DNA from: Chitinophaga silvisoli
GTDB taxonomy: Bacteria > Bacteroidota > Bacteroidia > Chitinophagales > Chitinophagaceae
Length of the DNA stretch: 64,000 nt
Reading direction: 5' to 3'
Assembly: GCF_003412465.1 (NCBI RefSeq)
Contig: NZ_QTJV01000012.1
Coordinates: forward strand, 1 to 64,000
How positions within the stretch are numbered: position 1 is the stretch's first letter; every line of letters starts with the position of its first letter. The position numbers and the translations under genes were made by a program. The notes below the pieces were generated by a model. That model was not told the DNA's origin, searched no databases, and saw nothing but the letters and a program-made list of their open reading frames with translations. This document shows, piece after piece, positions 1 through 10,831 of this stretch.

Positions 1-3000
1 TTCACGATGCTGATGGTTTTGTTTTCATCATCGGCAATGGTGACAGTAGCACTGGTATTAGCGGTGAATGTTCCCAGAGTAGGAGCCGTAGCTGCTGTGA
101 GAGTTGCTATCACAGTTTCATCCGCTTCAATGGTTTGATCATCTATCACTTTCACATCGATGTTGGCGCTGTTTGCCCCTGCAGGGATGGTTACCGTGCC
201 GCTGAGGGTATTGTAGTCAGTACTTGCAGTAGCAGTACCAGATATAGTGTATGTTACTGAAATGTCTTCAGTAGCTGTTACACCTGTTGGCAGACTCACT
301 GTAAATACACCATTGGTCGCAGGCTCAGAAGCATTGGCGGTATTCACGATGCTGATGGTTTTGTTTTCATCATCGGCAATGGTGACAGTAGCACTGGTAT
401 TGGCAGTGAACGTACCCAGGGTAGGAGCCGTAGCTGTTGTGAGAGTTGCTATCACAGTTTCATCCGCTTCAATGGTTTGATCATCTATCACTGTCACATC
501 GATGTTGGCGCTGTTTGCCCCGGCAGGGATGGTCACTGTACCGCTGAGGGGATTGTAGTCAGTACTTGCAGTAGCACTACCAGATACTGTGTAAGTAACA
601 GTGATGTCTTCTGTCGCAGTAACCCCGGCAGCAAGGCTCACTGTAAATACGCCATTAGTAGATGGTTCGGCAGCATTAGTCGTTGATGCGATAGTGATCG
701 TCTTGTTTTCATCATCTGAAATGATCAGAGTTGCACTTGAAGCTGTTGCGTCGGTGATGGTTACGATCACGGTTTCATCGCCTTCGATGAGCTTATCATC
801 CACTACACTTACCGGAATAGTGATGCTGTTAACCCCGGCAGGGATGGTCGCTGTGCCACTTAAAGCCGTGTAATCGCTGCCGGCGGTAGCGGTACCCGAC
901 ACTGTATAGTTAAATGTAATTGCCTGTGTGGAAGTTACGCCAGTTGGCATGCTTACGGTAAATCCTCCATTCGTCGTAGGTTCGGCCACATCTGTGGTTT
1001 TGACGATAGTCAGAACAGGAGAGTCGTCATCTGAAATAGTGAGGGTCGCATTGCCTGCTACCGTGATTGTGCCCAGTTGAGTGCCGAATGCATTGCTTAA
1101 TGTAAGGGTAAGGTCTTCGTTACCTTCGTAGATATTATCATCGATCACATTGATATCGATGGTCGCGCTGTTCTGACCGGCAGGGATTGTTACCGTGCCT
1201 GGCAGCGTCGTGTAATCGGCTCCGGCGGTAGCGGCTCCGGTTACAGTATATCCTACAAGCACATCTTCAACCGCAGTGACACCGGTAGGATAGCTTACTG
1301 TAAAGTGCCCGTTTGTATTTGGTTCAGCAGCATCCGCTGTTTTAGCAATAGTAATGGTTGCCGCATCGTTATCAGCAATCGTTACAGTTGCGGATTGGGT
1401 CGCCGTAAAGGTACCCAGGTTTGTAGCTGTAGCAGCGGTTAAGGTGGCAATTACTGTTTCATCGGTTTCGATGATCTGGTCATCTTTTGCTAACACCGGG
1501 ATATTAGTGCTGGATGTACCCGCCAGGATGGTAACAGAGCCGCTTAAAGCAGTGTAATCATCATTGGCGGTTGCGGTACCGCTTATCGTGTATGTGATAT
1601 TGATGTCTTCAGTAGCAGTTACGCCACTTGCCAGGCTCACGGTAAATGCACCATTGACAGAAGGTTCGGCTGCATCTGTTGTTTTCGCAATGGTGATGGT
1701 TCTGTCTTCATTATCGGCAATTGTGACAGTTGCGTTGTTATTAGCTGTAAATGCACCCAGGGTATTTGCAGCAGCACCAGTCAATGTAGCGATGACAGCT
1801 TCATCGGCTTCGATCAGCTGGTCATCTATGACTGCTACGTCTATTGTAGTGCTGTTAGCACCAGCAGGAATGACAACGCTACCGCTTAATGCAGTATAAT
1901 CGGTACCTGCTGTAGCCGTACCCGTCACTGTGTAAGTAACGGTGATAGCCTCAGTTGCCGATACTCCACTTGGCAGGCTTACTGTAAATGCACCATTAGT
2001 AGCAGGTTCGGCAGCATCAGCAGCCTTAGTAATGGAGATGGTTTTATTTTCATCATCAGCAATGGTCACAGTTGCATTGCTATTTGCCGTAAAGGTACCC
2101 AGCGTAGAAGCGGATGCCCCCGTCAAGGTAACTATGACAGTTTCATCTCCTTCGATGATCTGGTCATCTATTACTTGTACATCAATATTAGCGCTGTTAG
2201 CACCTGCAGGAATGACAACGCTACCGCTTAATGCAGTATAATCGGTACCTGCTGTAGCCGTACCCGTCACTGTGTAAGTAACGGTGATAGCCTCAGTTGC
2301 CGATACTCCACTTGGCAGGCTTACTGTAAATGCACCATTAGTAGCAGGTTCGGCAGCATCAGCAGCCTTAGTAATGGAGATGGTTTTATTTTCATCATCA
2401 GCAATGGTCACAGTTGCATTGCTATTTGCCGTAAAGGTACCCAGCGTAGAAGCGGATGCCCCCGTCAAGGTAACTATGACAGTTTCATCTCCTTCGATGA
2501 TCTGGTCATCTATTACTTGTACATCAATATTAGCGCTGTTAGCACCTGCAGGAATGACAACGCTACCGCTTAATGCAGTATAATCGGTACCAGCTGTAGC
2601 CGTACCCGTCACTGTGTAAGTAACGGTGATAGCCTCAGTTGCCGATACTCCACTAGGCAGGCTTACTGTAAATGCACCATTAGTAGCAGGTTCGGCAGCA
2701 TCAGTAGCCTTAGTGATGGAGATGGTTTTATCTTCGTCATCAGCAATGGTGACAGTTGCATTGTTATTAGCTGTAAAGCTACCCAGCGTAGTAGCGGATG
2801 CTCCCGTCAGGGTAACTAGAACAGTTTCATCTCCTTCTATCACCTGGTCGTCTATTACTTGTACATCAATATTAGCGCTGTTAGCACCAGCAGGGATGAC
2901 AACACTACCGGTTAAGGTATTATAGTCAGTGCTAGTTGTGGCCGTACCAGTCACTATGTAATTAACGGTGATAGCCTCTGTTGCGGTTACACCACTTGGC

Positions 3001-6000
3001 AGACTCACTGTAAATGCACCGTTAGTAGCCGGTTCGGCAGCATCAGCAGCCTTAGTGATGGAGATGATTTTATTTCCATCATCAGCAATGATGAGAGTTG
3101 CATTGTTATTAGCTGTAAAGCTACCCAGCGTAGTAGCGGATGCCCCCGTCAGGGTAACTAGAACAGTTTCATCTCCTTCTATCACCTGGTCGTCTATTAC
3201 TTGTACATCAATATTAGCGCTGTTAGCACCAGCAGGGATGACAACACTACCGGTTAAGGTATTATAGTCAGTGCTAGCTGTGGCCGTACCAGTCACTATG
3301 TAATTAACGGTGATAGCCTCAGTAGCCGTTACACCACTTGGCAGACTTACTGTAAATGCACCGTTAGTAGTAGGTTCGGCAGCATCAGCAGCCTTAGTGA
3401 TGGAGATGGTTTTATTTTCATCATCAGCAATGGTGACAGTTGCATTGTTATTAGCTGTAAAGCTACCCAGCGTAGTAGCGGATGCTCCCGTTAGGGTAAC
3501 TATTACAGTTTCATCTCCTTCGATTACCTGGTCATCTGCGACTGCTACATCTATTGTAGCGCTGTTAGCACCAGCAGGGATGATAACGCTACCGGTTAAT
3601 GTATTATAGTCAGTGCCAGCTGTAGCCGTACCAGTCGATGTGTAAGTAATGGTGATAGCCTCAGTAGCTGTTACACCACTTGGCAGACTCACTGTAAATG
3701 CACCGTTAATAGCAGGTTCGGCAGCATCAGCAGCCTTAGTGATGGAGATGGTTTTATTTTCATCATCAGCAATGGTGAGAGTTGCATTGTTATTAGCTGT
3801 AAAGCTACCCAGTGTAGTAGCGGATGCTCCCGTCAGGGTAACTATTACAGTTTCATCTCCTTCTATCACCTGGTCGTCCATTACTTGTACATCAATATTA
3901 GTGCTGTTAGCACCAGCAGGGATGACTACGCTACCTGTTAAGGTAGTATAGTCGGAACCAGCGGAAGCCGTACCTGTTAATGTGTAAGTAATGGTGATAG
4001 CCTCAGTAGCTGTTACACCACTTGGCAGACTCACTGTAAATGCACCATTAGTAGCAGCTTCGGCAGCATCAGCAGCCTTAGTGATAGAGATGGTTCTGTT
4101 TTCATCATCAGCAATGGTCACAGTTGCATTACCATTAGCTGTAAAGCTACCCAGTGTAGTAGTGGATGCCCCTGTCAGTGTAAGGATCACTGTTTCATCC
4201 CCTTCCACAACCTGGTCATCTGTTACCACTACATCTATCATAGTGCTGTTAGCACCAGCAGGAATAACAACACTACCTGCTAAAGTATTATAATCTGAAC
4301 CAGCAGCAGCTGTGCCGGTGGTAGCATAAGTCACTGTAATATTCTCAGCGGCCGTTACTCCACTTGGCAGGCTTACTGTAAATGCACCATTAGTAGCAGC
4401 TTCGGCAGCATCAGCAGCCTTAGTGATGGAAATGTTTTTATCTTCATCATCAGCAATGGTCACAGTTGCATTGCCATTAGCTGTAAAGCTACCCAGCGTA
4501 GTAGCGGATGCTCCCGTCAGGGTAACTATGACTGTTTCATCTCCTTCTATTACCTGATCGTCTATTACCGCTACATCTATAGTCGCGCTGTTAGCACCAG
4601 CAGGGATGACAACGCTACCAGATAAGGTAGTATAGTCGGAACCAGCGATAGCTGTGCCGGTGATAGTATAAGTCACTGTGATGTTCTCAGAGGCAGTTAC
4701 CCCACCTGGCAGACTTACTATAAATCCACCATTAGTAGCAGGTTCTGCAGCATCAGCAGTATTAGCAATGCTAACTACCTTCACTTCATCATCCACAATA
4801 GTAAGGTCCGCGTAAGCATTGGCAGTTAAGGTACCCAAGGTTGCACCAGAAGCACCAGTCAGGGTAACTGTCACCGTCTCCGCACCTTCAATAATCTGAT
4901 CATCAATTACCGCTACATCAATAATTGCACTATTGCTACCCGCAAGGATGGTAGCAGTACCACCCAGGTTTGTATAGTCGGTACCAGCTGTAGCCGTACC
5001 GCTTACTGTATAAGTCACTGTTATATCTTCCGCAGCTGTAATGCCAGGGGCCAGCCTTAATGTAAATGCACCATTTGTACCCGGTTCGGCCGCATTTGAT
5101 GAGGAGATACCAATCGTCTTACTCTCATCATCAGCAATGATAACCGTAGCTGCATTATTCGCGGTAAATGCCCCCAAACTTGTAGATGAAGCTCCAGTCA
5201 ATGTTGCCACCACCGTTTCATCCCCTTCAAGCAACTGGTCATCATTCACAAAGATAGGGATGGCCACACTATTTGTACCCGCGAAGATGGTTGCCGTACC
5301 CCCCAGGGTATTATAATCATCACCTGCCGTAGCGGTACCTGTTACTGTATATGTCACCGAGATATCCTCATTGGCTGTAACGCCTGCAGGCAGCCCGATT
5401 GTAAATGTACCATTCGTAGCAGCTTCCGCAGCATCCGCACTCTTTACAATCGTTACTGTTTTACTTTCATCGTCTGCTATGGTAAGGGTCGCATCCGTAT
5501 TTGCCGTATAAGCACCCAGCGTAGGAGCCGAAGCCGCTGTCAGACTTACCACCAGGGTCTCATCGCCTTCCAGGAGCTTGTCATCATTCACCACCACGGG
5601 GATAGTCGCACTGTTGTTACCTGCAGGGATCAACACAGTACCGCTCAGGGCAGCATAGTCATCTCCCGCTGTGGCAGTACCACCGCTTACTGTATAGCCA
5701 ACTGTGATGTCTTCCAGTGCCGTCACACCTGCCGGCAGGCTCACTGTAAATTCACCATTTGTACCAGGCTCTGAAGCATCCGTTGTATTCGCAATGCTGA
5801 TGGTTCTGTTTTCATCATCAGCGATGTTTACTGTCGCAGCTGTATTGGCCGTGAATGCACCCAGGGTAGGAGCTGATGCACCGTTCAGTGTCAGGATCAC
5901 CGTTTCATCCCCTTCTATTATTTTATCATCAACTACAACTATTGGAATGTTCACATTATTATCCCCCGCAGGAATCAGCACTGTTCCGCTCAGGGCAGTA

Positions 6001-9000
6001 TAGTCGGTTCCGGCAGTGGCCGTCCCACCTGTCACTGTATAGTTGACTGTAATTGCTTCAGTAGCCGTTACCCCACCCGGCAGACTTACTTTAAATAAAC
6101 CGGGAGTTGCAGGTTCGGCCGCGTCTGCAGCGTTAGTGATGGAAATGGTTTTATCTTCATCATCCACAATGTTCACAGTTGCATTGCCATTAGCCGTAAA
6201 GCTACCCAAGGTAGCAGCCGAAGCTCCGGTCAGGGTCACTGTAACAGTTTCATTCCCTTCAATGACCTGATCATTGATCACCGGTACTGAGATAGTCGCA
6301 CTATTATTGCCCGTATAGATGATCGCCGTTCCGCTCAATGCAGTATAATCAGTACCACCGGTCGCGCTTCCACTTACTGAATAGGTAAGGGTAATATCTT
6401 CAGTAGCTGTTACGCCCGTCGGCAGACTTACTGTAAATGCTCCATTAGTAGAAGGTTCAGCTGCATCCGCTGCCTGAGCGATCGTTAGCGTCTTCTCGTC
6501 ATCATCAGCAATTGTAACAGTCGCATTATTATTGGCTGTAAATGAACCCAGGTTATTGGTAGTAGCACTGGTCAATGTCACAACCACTGTTTCCCCTACT
6601 TCAATGATCTTGTCGTCAATCACCGTTATAGGAATCGTTGCACTATTATTCCCTGCAGGGATCGTAGCTACACCCCCCAGGCTTGTGTAATCACTGCCAG
6701 GAGTAGCTGTTCCTGTAACTGTATAATACACTGTTACGTCTTCAGAAGCTGTCAGACCAGCGGGGAGATTCACAATGAATGCACCATTGGCACCTGGTTC
6801 GGCAGCATCCGCTGCATTCGCAATCGTCACTGATCCTGCGTCATTGTCTGTGATGGTTACTGTAGCATCTGCGTTGGCAGTGAATGTACCCAGGTTAGTA
6901 GCGGAAGCACCAGTCAGTGTTACAGTCACAGTTTCATTTGCTTCTATGACCTGGTCATCTATTACGGGTACATCGATAGTAGCGGTATTATCTCCGGCGG
7001 GGATGCTGACTGTACCACTTAATGCAGTGTAATCATCACCCGGGGTTGCGGAACCACTTACTGTATAAGTTAGGGTGAGATCTTCGGTTGCAGTAATGCC
7101 AGCCGGCAGAGCTACCCTAAATGAGCCCTTGGTCGCAGGTTCTGCTCCGTCAGCAGTATTGGCGATGCTGAGGGTCTTATTGGTACCATCTGCAATGGTA
7201 ATTGTAGCTGAAGTATTTGCAGTGAATGTTCCGAGCGTGGCCCCGGAAGCAGCCGTCAGTGTCACAGTCACTGTTTCATCTGCTTCAATGATATTATCAC
7301 TTAATACCGGAACATCGATGATTGCACTGTTATCGCCGGCAGCGATAGTGACTGTACCGCTTAGCGTAGTATAGTCAGCACCCGGGGTGGCTGTACCGGA
7401 AACAGAATAGGTAAGGGTGATATCTTCAGTAGCCGTTATCCCTGTCGGCAGACTGACAGTAAACGTCCCATTGGCAGAAGGTTCTGCACCATTAGCCGCA
7501 TTCGCGATTGTAATTGTTTTGTCCTCATCATCTGCAATGGTTAGGGTCGCATTCGTGTTAGCGGTAAACGCACCCAGGGTAGCAGCAGAAGCGCCGGTCA
7601 GTGTAGCGATCACTGTTTCAGGGTTCTCAATTTGTTGATCATCGATTACCTCAACAGGGATGTTCGCACTGTTATCACCAGCAAAGATGGTCACTGTACC
7701 CGTCATGGCATTATAGTCATCCCCCTCGGTGGCTGTACCGGAAACGGTATAGTTGACGGTGATGTCTTCCGTTGCAATAGTACCTGCCGGCAGACTAACC
7801 ATAAATGCCCCATTGGTAGAAGGTTCCGAAGCATCTGTAGCTTTTGTAATCGTTACAATTTTTTGCTCATCATCGTTGATGGACAAATCCTGGGATGCAT
7901 AAGCGCCATTTGGTGTAAAGGCCCCAAGGTTAGGGCTGGTGCCGCCGCTTATTGTAAATCTCAGGTTTTCCGTTCCCTCTATAATCTTATCATCTTTCAC
8001 CCTGATTGGAACCGTCACATAGGGATCACCCGCAGGGATGGTAACCGTACCCGAAAGCGGCTCGTAATCTTCATCTACAGTCGCACCCAGCTCAGTTACT
8101 GTATAAGTAACTGTGATAGGTTCTGTTGAACTGATATTGCCTGCACCCATGATGGCTATTGCAACGGTACCATCAGTGGAAGGTTCGCTTAAGTTATTAA
8201 ATGCACTAATGCCAAGCAATCTCGGTTCATTATCTGCAATGTTGATAGTTGCACTGGTATTCGCAATAAATGATCCGAATGATGGCGCAGCGGCAGATGT
8301 CAGGGTTACGATCACTGTTTCATCTACCTCAATGAGGTCATCATCTAGGACGGGCACATTGATGACAGCACTATTCACACCCGCAGGAATCGTTACCGTA
8401 CCTGAAAGCGTAGTATAGTCAGTGCCTGCAATCGCAGTACCGGATACCGTGTAATTTACTGTAATGGGTTCAGGATATGATATTCCTCCCGGCAGACTTA
8501 CTGTAAACACGCCATTGGCGGACGGTTCTGTGCCATTTGTAGTGCCAGCAATCACTACTTCTTTATTGGCAGGCACTACATCGTTGTCTGCTATATTCAC
8601 CGTTGCATTGGCAGTACCGGTAAATGTTCCGAATGTAGCCGCGCTGCCACCTGTCAATGTTGCAATGACTGTTTCTGTCGCCTCTATATCATTGTCATCT
8701 ATCACGGTCACTGGCAGGGATATACTATTACTACCTGCCGGGAAATTCACCGTACCAGCGAGCGTATTGTAATCAGCCCCGGGAGTGGCAGTACCAGCTA
8801 CTGTATAATTTACAGTTACATCTTCCACTACTGATACACCGGCTGGCAGACTGATTTTGAATGCCCCATTGGTAGAAGGCTCCGCTGCATCTCCATCTGC
8901 TACAATCGTAAACACCTTGTTTGCCGCAATATTATCATCATCTATCACACCCATGGTTGCTATCCCTGATCCGGAGAAGGTACCAAGGGTAGGGCTTGTA

Positions 9001-9640
9001 CCCTGGTTCCATGTCAGGGCCAGGGTTTCAGTACCTTCTATGATCTTATCGTCTGTTATAGTTACAGGAATCGTAACACTGTTGGATAATGCCGGCAGGA
9101 CTACTGTACCCGAAAGCGTGGTATAATCAGTACCTGCAGTCGCTGTACCAGATACGGTATAATTGACTGTTACATCTTCCTTCGCGGTGTAGCCTGTAGG
9201 CAGACTCAATGTAAATACCCCGTCTGTAGCCGGTTCCCATGCGCCGGTAGTAACAGCTAAATTCAGCACCATATTCGTTGCCGTATTGTCATCGTCACTG
9301 ATCGTACTCGTGGCACTGTAGTCCGTCGCACTTAATGGAAAGGTGACATAGGTAGTCGATGACCCGGCTTCAGCACTAGTCAGGGTCACGATCACCGTTT
9401 CATTTCCTTCAATGATTTTATCGTCATTCGTATTATAGCTGACATCTACATAATTGGTACCCGCAGGTATGACCACTGATGCCGGTAAACTGGTATAATC
9501 AGTGCCGGAAGCTGCGGTACCTGTCACCGTATAATTCACGGTAATATTTTCCGTATACGTGATCCCTGTTGGTAAACTAAATCTGAATGAGCCGCCGGTT
9601 CCCGGTTCAGCAGCATCTGTGAGTTTCTTGACACTCAGTG
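1..9640 (-). repeat. Tandem 342-bp Calx-beta coding repeats
   Basis: About 28 head-to-tail units of 342 bp (a few slightly longer) make up the body of the giant gene. Conservation varies along the array: units between about 1.5 and 4.7 kb are the most alike, while those near 8-9.6 kb are more diverged. Positions 1864-2249 and 2206-2591 are identical over 386 bp at exactly one repeat offset, the mark of a recent unit duplication or gene conversion. Confidence 0.92.
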
Positions 9641-10520
9641 CAGGCAGCATGGCATACACTGCAAAGTCGTACAATGAATATCCGTAGGTGGTACCCCTCG
9701 CTGTACCTCGCATTCTCACATACCTAGCCTGCCCTGATATTGCTATCGAATTGTTTTTGATATAGTTCCCTACAATGGTTGCCGCCGTGGTCCAGGTACT
9801 TCCATTTGATGAAATATCGATGGTAAAATCCTTGCCGTAAGCAGCCTCCCAGGTCAATGCGACCCGACAGAGATCGTATTGTGCACCTAGGTCTACATAG
9901 ATATACTGCGGATCTGAAGATGCACTTTCCCAGCGTGTGGTGGCACTGTTGTCAAATGCATTCGCCACCGCATTTGCACCTACAACAGAAGATGCAAAAC
10001 CCGGCCTTGATTGCGCCACATTCAGGTTGGAACAAATGGTAGTCGGTGCCGTTCCCAATACCTCCAGGGTATAGATAGAATAGCCGTAGCCGGTGAGCAC
10101 CCTTGCCGTACCATACATCCTCACATACCTGGCGGTATCCGTAAAACTGTAGGAGTTGTTCAGGGCAGTATTGCCCGTTATGGTGGCCTTGGTTCTCCAG
10201 TTTGATGCATCGTCAGAGACCTGGACCAGGAAGTCCTGCCCCCTGGCATTCTCCCAGGTAATGTTCACAGTACAAATCGGGTATCTGCCTCCCAGATCGA
10301 CCATAATCCATTGCGGATCACTCCAGGCACTTTCCCATCGGGTAGTGGTATTGCCGTCTGTAGCGTAATACGCGTAGTTGTTTGCATTCACACTGGAAGA
10401 AGTGACAGCCTTACCTAAAGCTAAGTCAGTCGTACATTGTGCAAGTGAGACCTTACTGACTAACAGGAATAAAAAGGCAACTAAAAGTTTGTTTACCAAC
10501 AATTTGTTTTGTTCACGCAT
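1..10520 (-). CDS. Giant secreted Calx-beta repeat protein with two N-terminal discoidin domains (partial)
   Basis: The minus strand is open from an ATG at 10520 to the window edge (about 3,506 codons); the 3' end lies outside. The start is followed by a signal peptide (MREQNKLLVNKLLVAFLFLL, cut near SLAQ). Two F5/8 type C (discoidin) domains follow at about residues 28-150 and 155-290, both with TRWES, a WI/YI-VDLG strand and an ARYVRM strand. The rest is about 28 tandem repeats of 114 residues (342 bp) with GTATAGTDY, IPAG, VIDDxIIEGDET and VTIADDE motifs, the pattern of the calcium-binding Calx-beta domain. The frame was checked at several points across the array and stays the same. A very large cell-surface adhesin or glycan-binding protein is the likely role. 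A C-terminal T9SS sorting domain would be expected beyond the window but is not visible. Plus-strand open frames here are shadows of the repeats. Confidence 0.93.
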   Translation of the reverse strand, partial: MREQNKLLVNKLLVAFLFLLVSKVSLAQCTTDLALGKAVTSSSVNANNYAYYATDGNTTTRWESAWSDPQWIMVDLGGRYPICTVNITWENARGQDFLVQVSDDASNWRTKATITGNTALNNSYSFTDTARYVRMYGTARVLTGYGYSIYTLEVLGTAPTTICSNLNVAQSRPGFASSVVGANAVANAFDNSATTRWESASSDPQYIYVDLGAQYDLCRVALTWEAAYGKDFTIDISSNGSTWTTAATIVGNYIKNNSIAISGQARYVRMRGTARGTTYGYSLYDFAVYAMLPALSVKKLTDAAEPGTGGSFRFSLPTGITYTENITVNYTVTGTAASGTDYTSLPASVVIPAGTNYVDVSYNTNDDKIIEGNETVIVTLTSAEAGSSTTYVTFPLSATDYSATSTISDDDNTATNMVLNLAVTTGAWEPATDGVFTLSLPTGYTAKEDVTVNYTVSGTATAGTDYTTLSGTVVLPALSNSVTIPVTITDDKIIEGTETLALTWNQGTSPTLGTFSGSGIATMGVIDDDNIAANKVFTIVADGDAAEPSTNGAFKISLPAGVSVVEDVTVNYTVAGTATPGADYNTLAGTVNFPAGSNSISLPVTVIDDNDIEATETVIATLTGGSAATFGTFTGTANATVNIADNDVVPANKEVVIAGTTNGTEPSANGVFTVSLPGGISYPEPITVNYTVSGTAIAGTDYTTLSGTVTIPAGVNSAVINVPVLDDDLIEVDETVIVTLTSAAAPSFGSFIANTSATINIADNEPRLLGISAFNNLSEPSTDGTVAIAIMGAGNISSTEPITVTYTVTELGATVDEDYEPLSGTVTIPAGDPYVTVPIRVKDDKIIEGTENLRFTISGGTSPNLGAFTPNGAYASQDLSINDDEQKIVTITKATDASEPSTNGAFMVSLPAGTIATEDITVNYTVSGTATEGDDYNAMTGTVTIFAGDNSANIPVEVIDDQQIENPETVIATLTGASAATLGAFTANTNATLTIADDEDKTITIANAANGAEPSANGTFTVSLPTGITATEDITLTYSVSGTATPGADYTTLSGTVTIAAGDNSAIIDVPVLSDNIIEADETVTVTLTAASGATLGTFTANTSATITIADGTNKTLSIANTADGAEPATKGSFRVALPAGITATEDLTLTYTVSGSATPGDDYTALSGTVSIPAGDNTATIDVPVIDDQVIEANETVTVTLTGASATNLGTFTANADATVTITDNDAGSVTIANAADAAEPGANGAFIVNLPAGLTASEDVTVYYTVTGTATPGSDYTSLGGVATIPAGNNSATIPITVIDDKIIEVGETVVVTLTSATTNNLGSFTANNNATVTIADDDEKTLTIAQAADAAEPSTNGAFTVSLPTGVTATEDITLTYSVSGSATGGTDYTALSGTAIIYTGNNSATISVPVINDQVIEGNETVTVTLTGASAATLGSFTANGNATVNIVDDEDKTISITNAADAAEPATPGLFKVSLPGGVTATEAITVNYTVTGGTATAGTDYTALSGTVLIPAGDNNVNIPIVVVDDKIIEGDETVILTLNGASAPTLGAFTANTAATVNIADDENRTISIANTTDASEPGTNGEFTVSLPAGVTALEDITVGYTVSGGTATAGDDYAALSGTVLIPAGNNSATIPVVVNDDKLLEGDETLVVSLTAASAPTLGAYTANTDATLTIADDESKTVTIVKSADAAEAATNGTFTIGLPAGVTANEDISVTYTVTGTATAGDDYNTLGGTATIFAGTNSVAIPIFVNDDQLLEGDETVVATLTGASSTSLGAFTANNAATVIIADDESKTIGISSSNAAEPGTNGAFTLRLAPGITAAEDITVTYTVSGTATAGTDYTNLGGTATILAGSNSAIIDVAVIDDQIIEGAETVTVTLTGASGATLGTLTANAYADLTIVDDEVKVVSIANTADAAEPATNGGFIVSLPGGVTASENITVTYTITGTAIAGSDYTTLSGSVVIPAGANSATIDVAVIDDQVIEGDETVIVTLTGASATTLGSFTANGNATVTIADDEDKNISITKAADAAEAATNGAFTVSLPSGVTAAENITVTYATTGTAAAGSDYNTLAGSVVIPAGANSTMIDVVVTDDQVVEGDETVILTLTGASTTTLGSFTANGNATVTIADDENRTISITKAADAAEAATNGAFTVSLPSGVTATEAITITYTLTGTASAGSDYTTLTGSVVIPAGANSTNIDVQVMDDQVIEGDETVIVTLTGASATTLGSFTANNNATLTIADDENKTISITKAADAAEPAINGAFTVSLPSGVTATEAITITYTSTGTATAGTDYNTLTGSVIIPAGANSATIDVAVADDQVIEGDETVIVTLTGASATTLGSFTANNNATVTIADDENKTISITKAADAAEPTTNGAFTVSLPSGVTATEAITVNYIVTGTATASTDYNTLTGSVVIPAGANSANIDVQVIDDQVIEGDETVLVTLTGASATTLGSFTANNNATLIIADDGNKIISITKAADAAEPATNGAFTVSLPSGVTATEAITVNYIVTGTATTSTDYNTLTGSVVIPAGANSANIDVQVIDDQVIEGDETVLVTLTGASATTLGSFTANNNATVTIADDEDKTISITKATDAAEPATNGAFTVSLPSGVSATEAITVTYTVTGTATAGTDYTALSGSVVIPAGANSANIDVQVIDDQIIEGDETVIVTLTGASASTLGTFTANSNATVTIADDENKTISITKAADAAEPATNGAFTVSLPSGVSATEAITVTYTVTGTATAGTDYTALSGSVVIPAGANSANIDVQVIDDQIIEGDETVIVTLTGASASTLGTFTANSNATVTIADDENKTISITKAADAAEPATNGAFTVSLPSGVSATEAITVTYTVTGTATAGTDYTALSGSVVIPAGANSTTIDVAVIDDQLIEADEAVIATLTGAAANTLGAFTANNNATVTIADNEDRTITIAKTTDAAEPSVNGAFTVSLASGVTATEDINITYTISGTATANDDYTALSGSVTILAGTSSTNIPVLAKDDQIIETDETVIATLTAATATNLGTFTATQSATVTIADNDAATITIAKTADAAEPNTNGHFTVSYPTGVTAVEDVLVGYTVTGAATAGADYTTLPGTVTIPAGQNSATIDINVIDDNIYEGNEDLTLTLSNAFGTQLGTITVAGNATLTISDDDSPVLTIVKTTDVAEPTTNGGFTVSMPTGVTSTQAITFNYTVSGTATAGSDYTALSGTATIPAGVNSITIPVSVVDDKLIEGDETVIVTITDATASSATLIISDDENKTITIASTTNAAEPSTNGVFTVSLAAGVTATEDITVTYTVSGSATASTDYNPLSGTVTIPAGANSANIDVTVIDDQTIEADETVIATLTTATAPTLGTFTANTSATVTIADDENKTISIVNTANASEPATNGVFTVSLPTGVTATEDISVTYTISGTATASTDYNTLSGTVTIPAGANSANIDVKVIDDQTIEADETVIATLTAATAPTLGTFTANTSATVTIADDENKTISIV

Positions 10521-10831
10521 TCTTAAACGTTATGGTGCAAAAAGGGAACACACGGGCGTTTCAGCTCCAGTTTATCCGAACCTTGTCGTGAGGGAGTTGT
10601 AGGCATAGGGATATGGTACAGGGATGTTGACCAGTGTATTATATTAAATTATAATGTAAAGTTATTAAATAAATCCGCTATTTATAAGGGTTTCGGTGAA
10701 TTTACTTTCCGTTTACCCAATGGTATATGATTATCAATAGGATATGGAGGAATAGGCAAAAGCCGCTATGGATCAATAAAAAAGCCTCCGCAGATGCAGA
10801 GGCTCTCCCAAAAACAATATTTAACTTTATA
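10521..10831. other. Intergenic region upstream of the giant adhesin gene
   Basis: This 311-bp AT-rich gap lies upstream of the giant gene and downstream of the FtsX permease gene, both on the minus strand. It holds the permease terminator near 10.78-10.80 kb. No coding sequence is convincing. A weak -7-like box (CCTTTTTG read on the minus strand, near 10536-10543) could serve the giant gene, but no matching upstream TTG was found. Confidence 0.5.
10775..10804 (-). terminator. Intrinsic terminator of the FtsX permease gene
   Basis: On the minus strand AGCCTC and GAGGCT form a 6-bp stem around a 10-nt loop, followed by TTTTTTATT. It lies 28 bp past the stop codon of the permease gene. Confidence 0.8.

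Noticed and set aside
247-9126. Many plus-strand open frames of about 100 residues with a 342-bp period
   Set aside because: They are antisense shadows of the Calx-beta repeats of the minus-strand giant gene, which has a continuous frame, signal peptide and recognisable domains.
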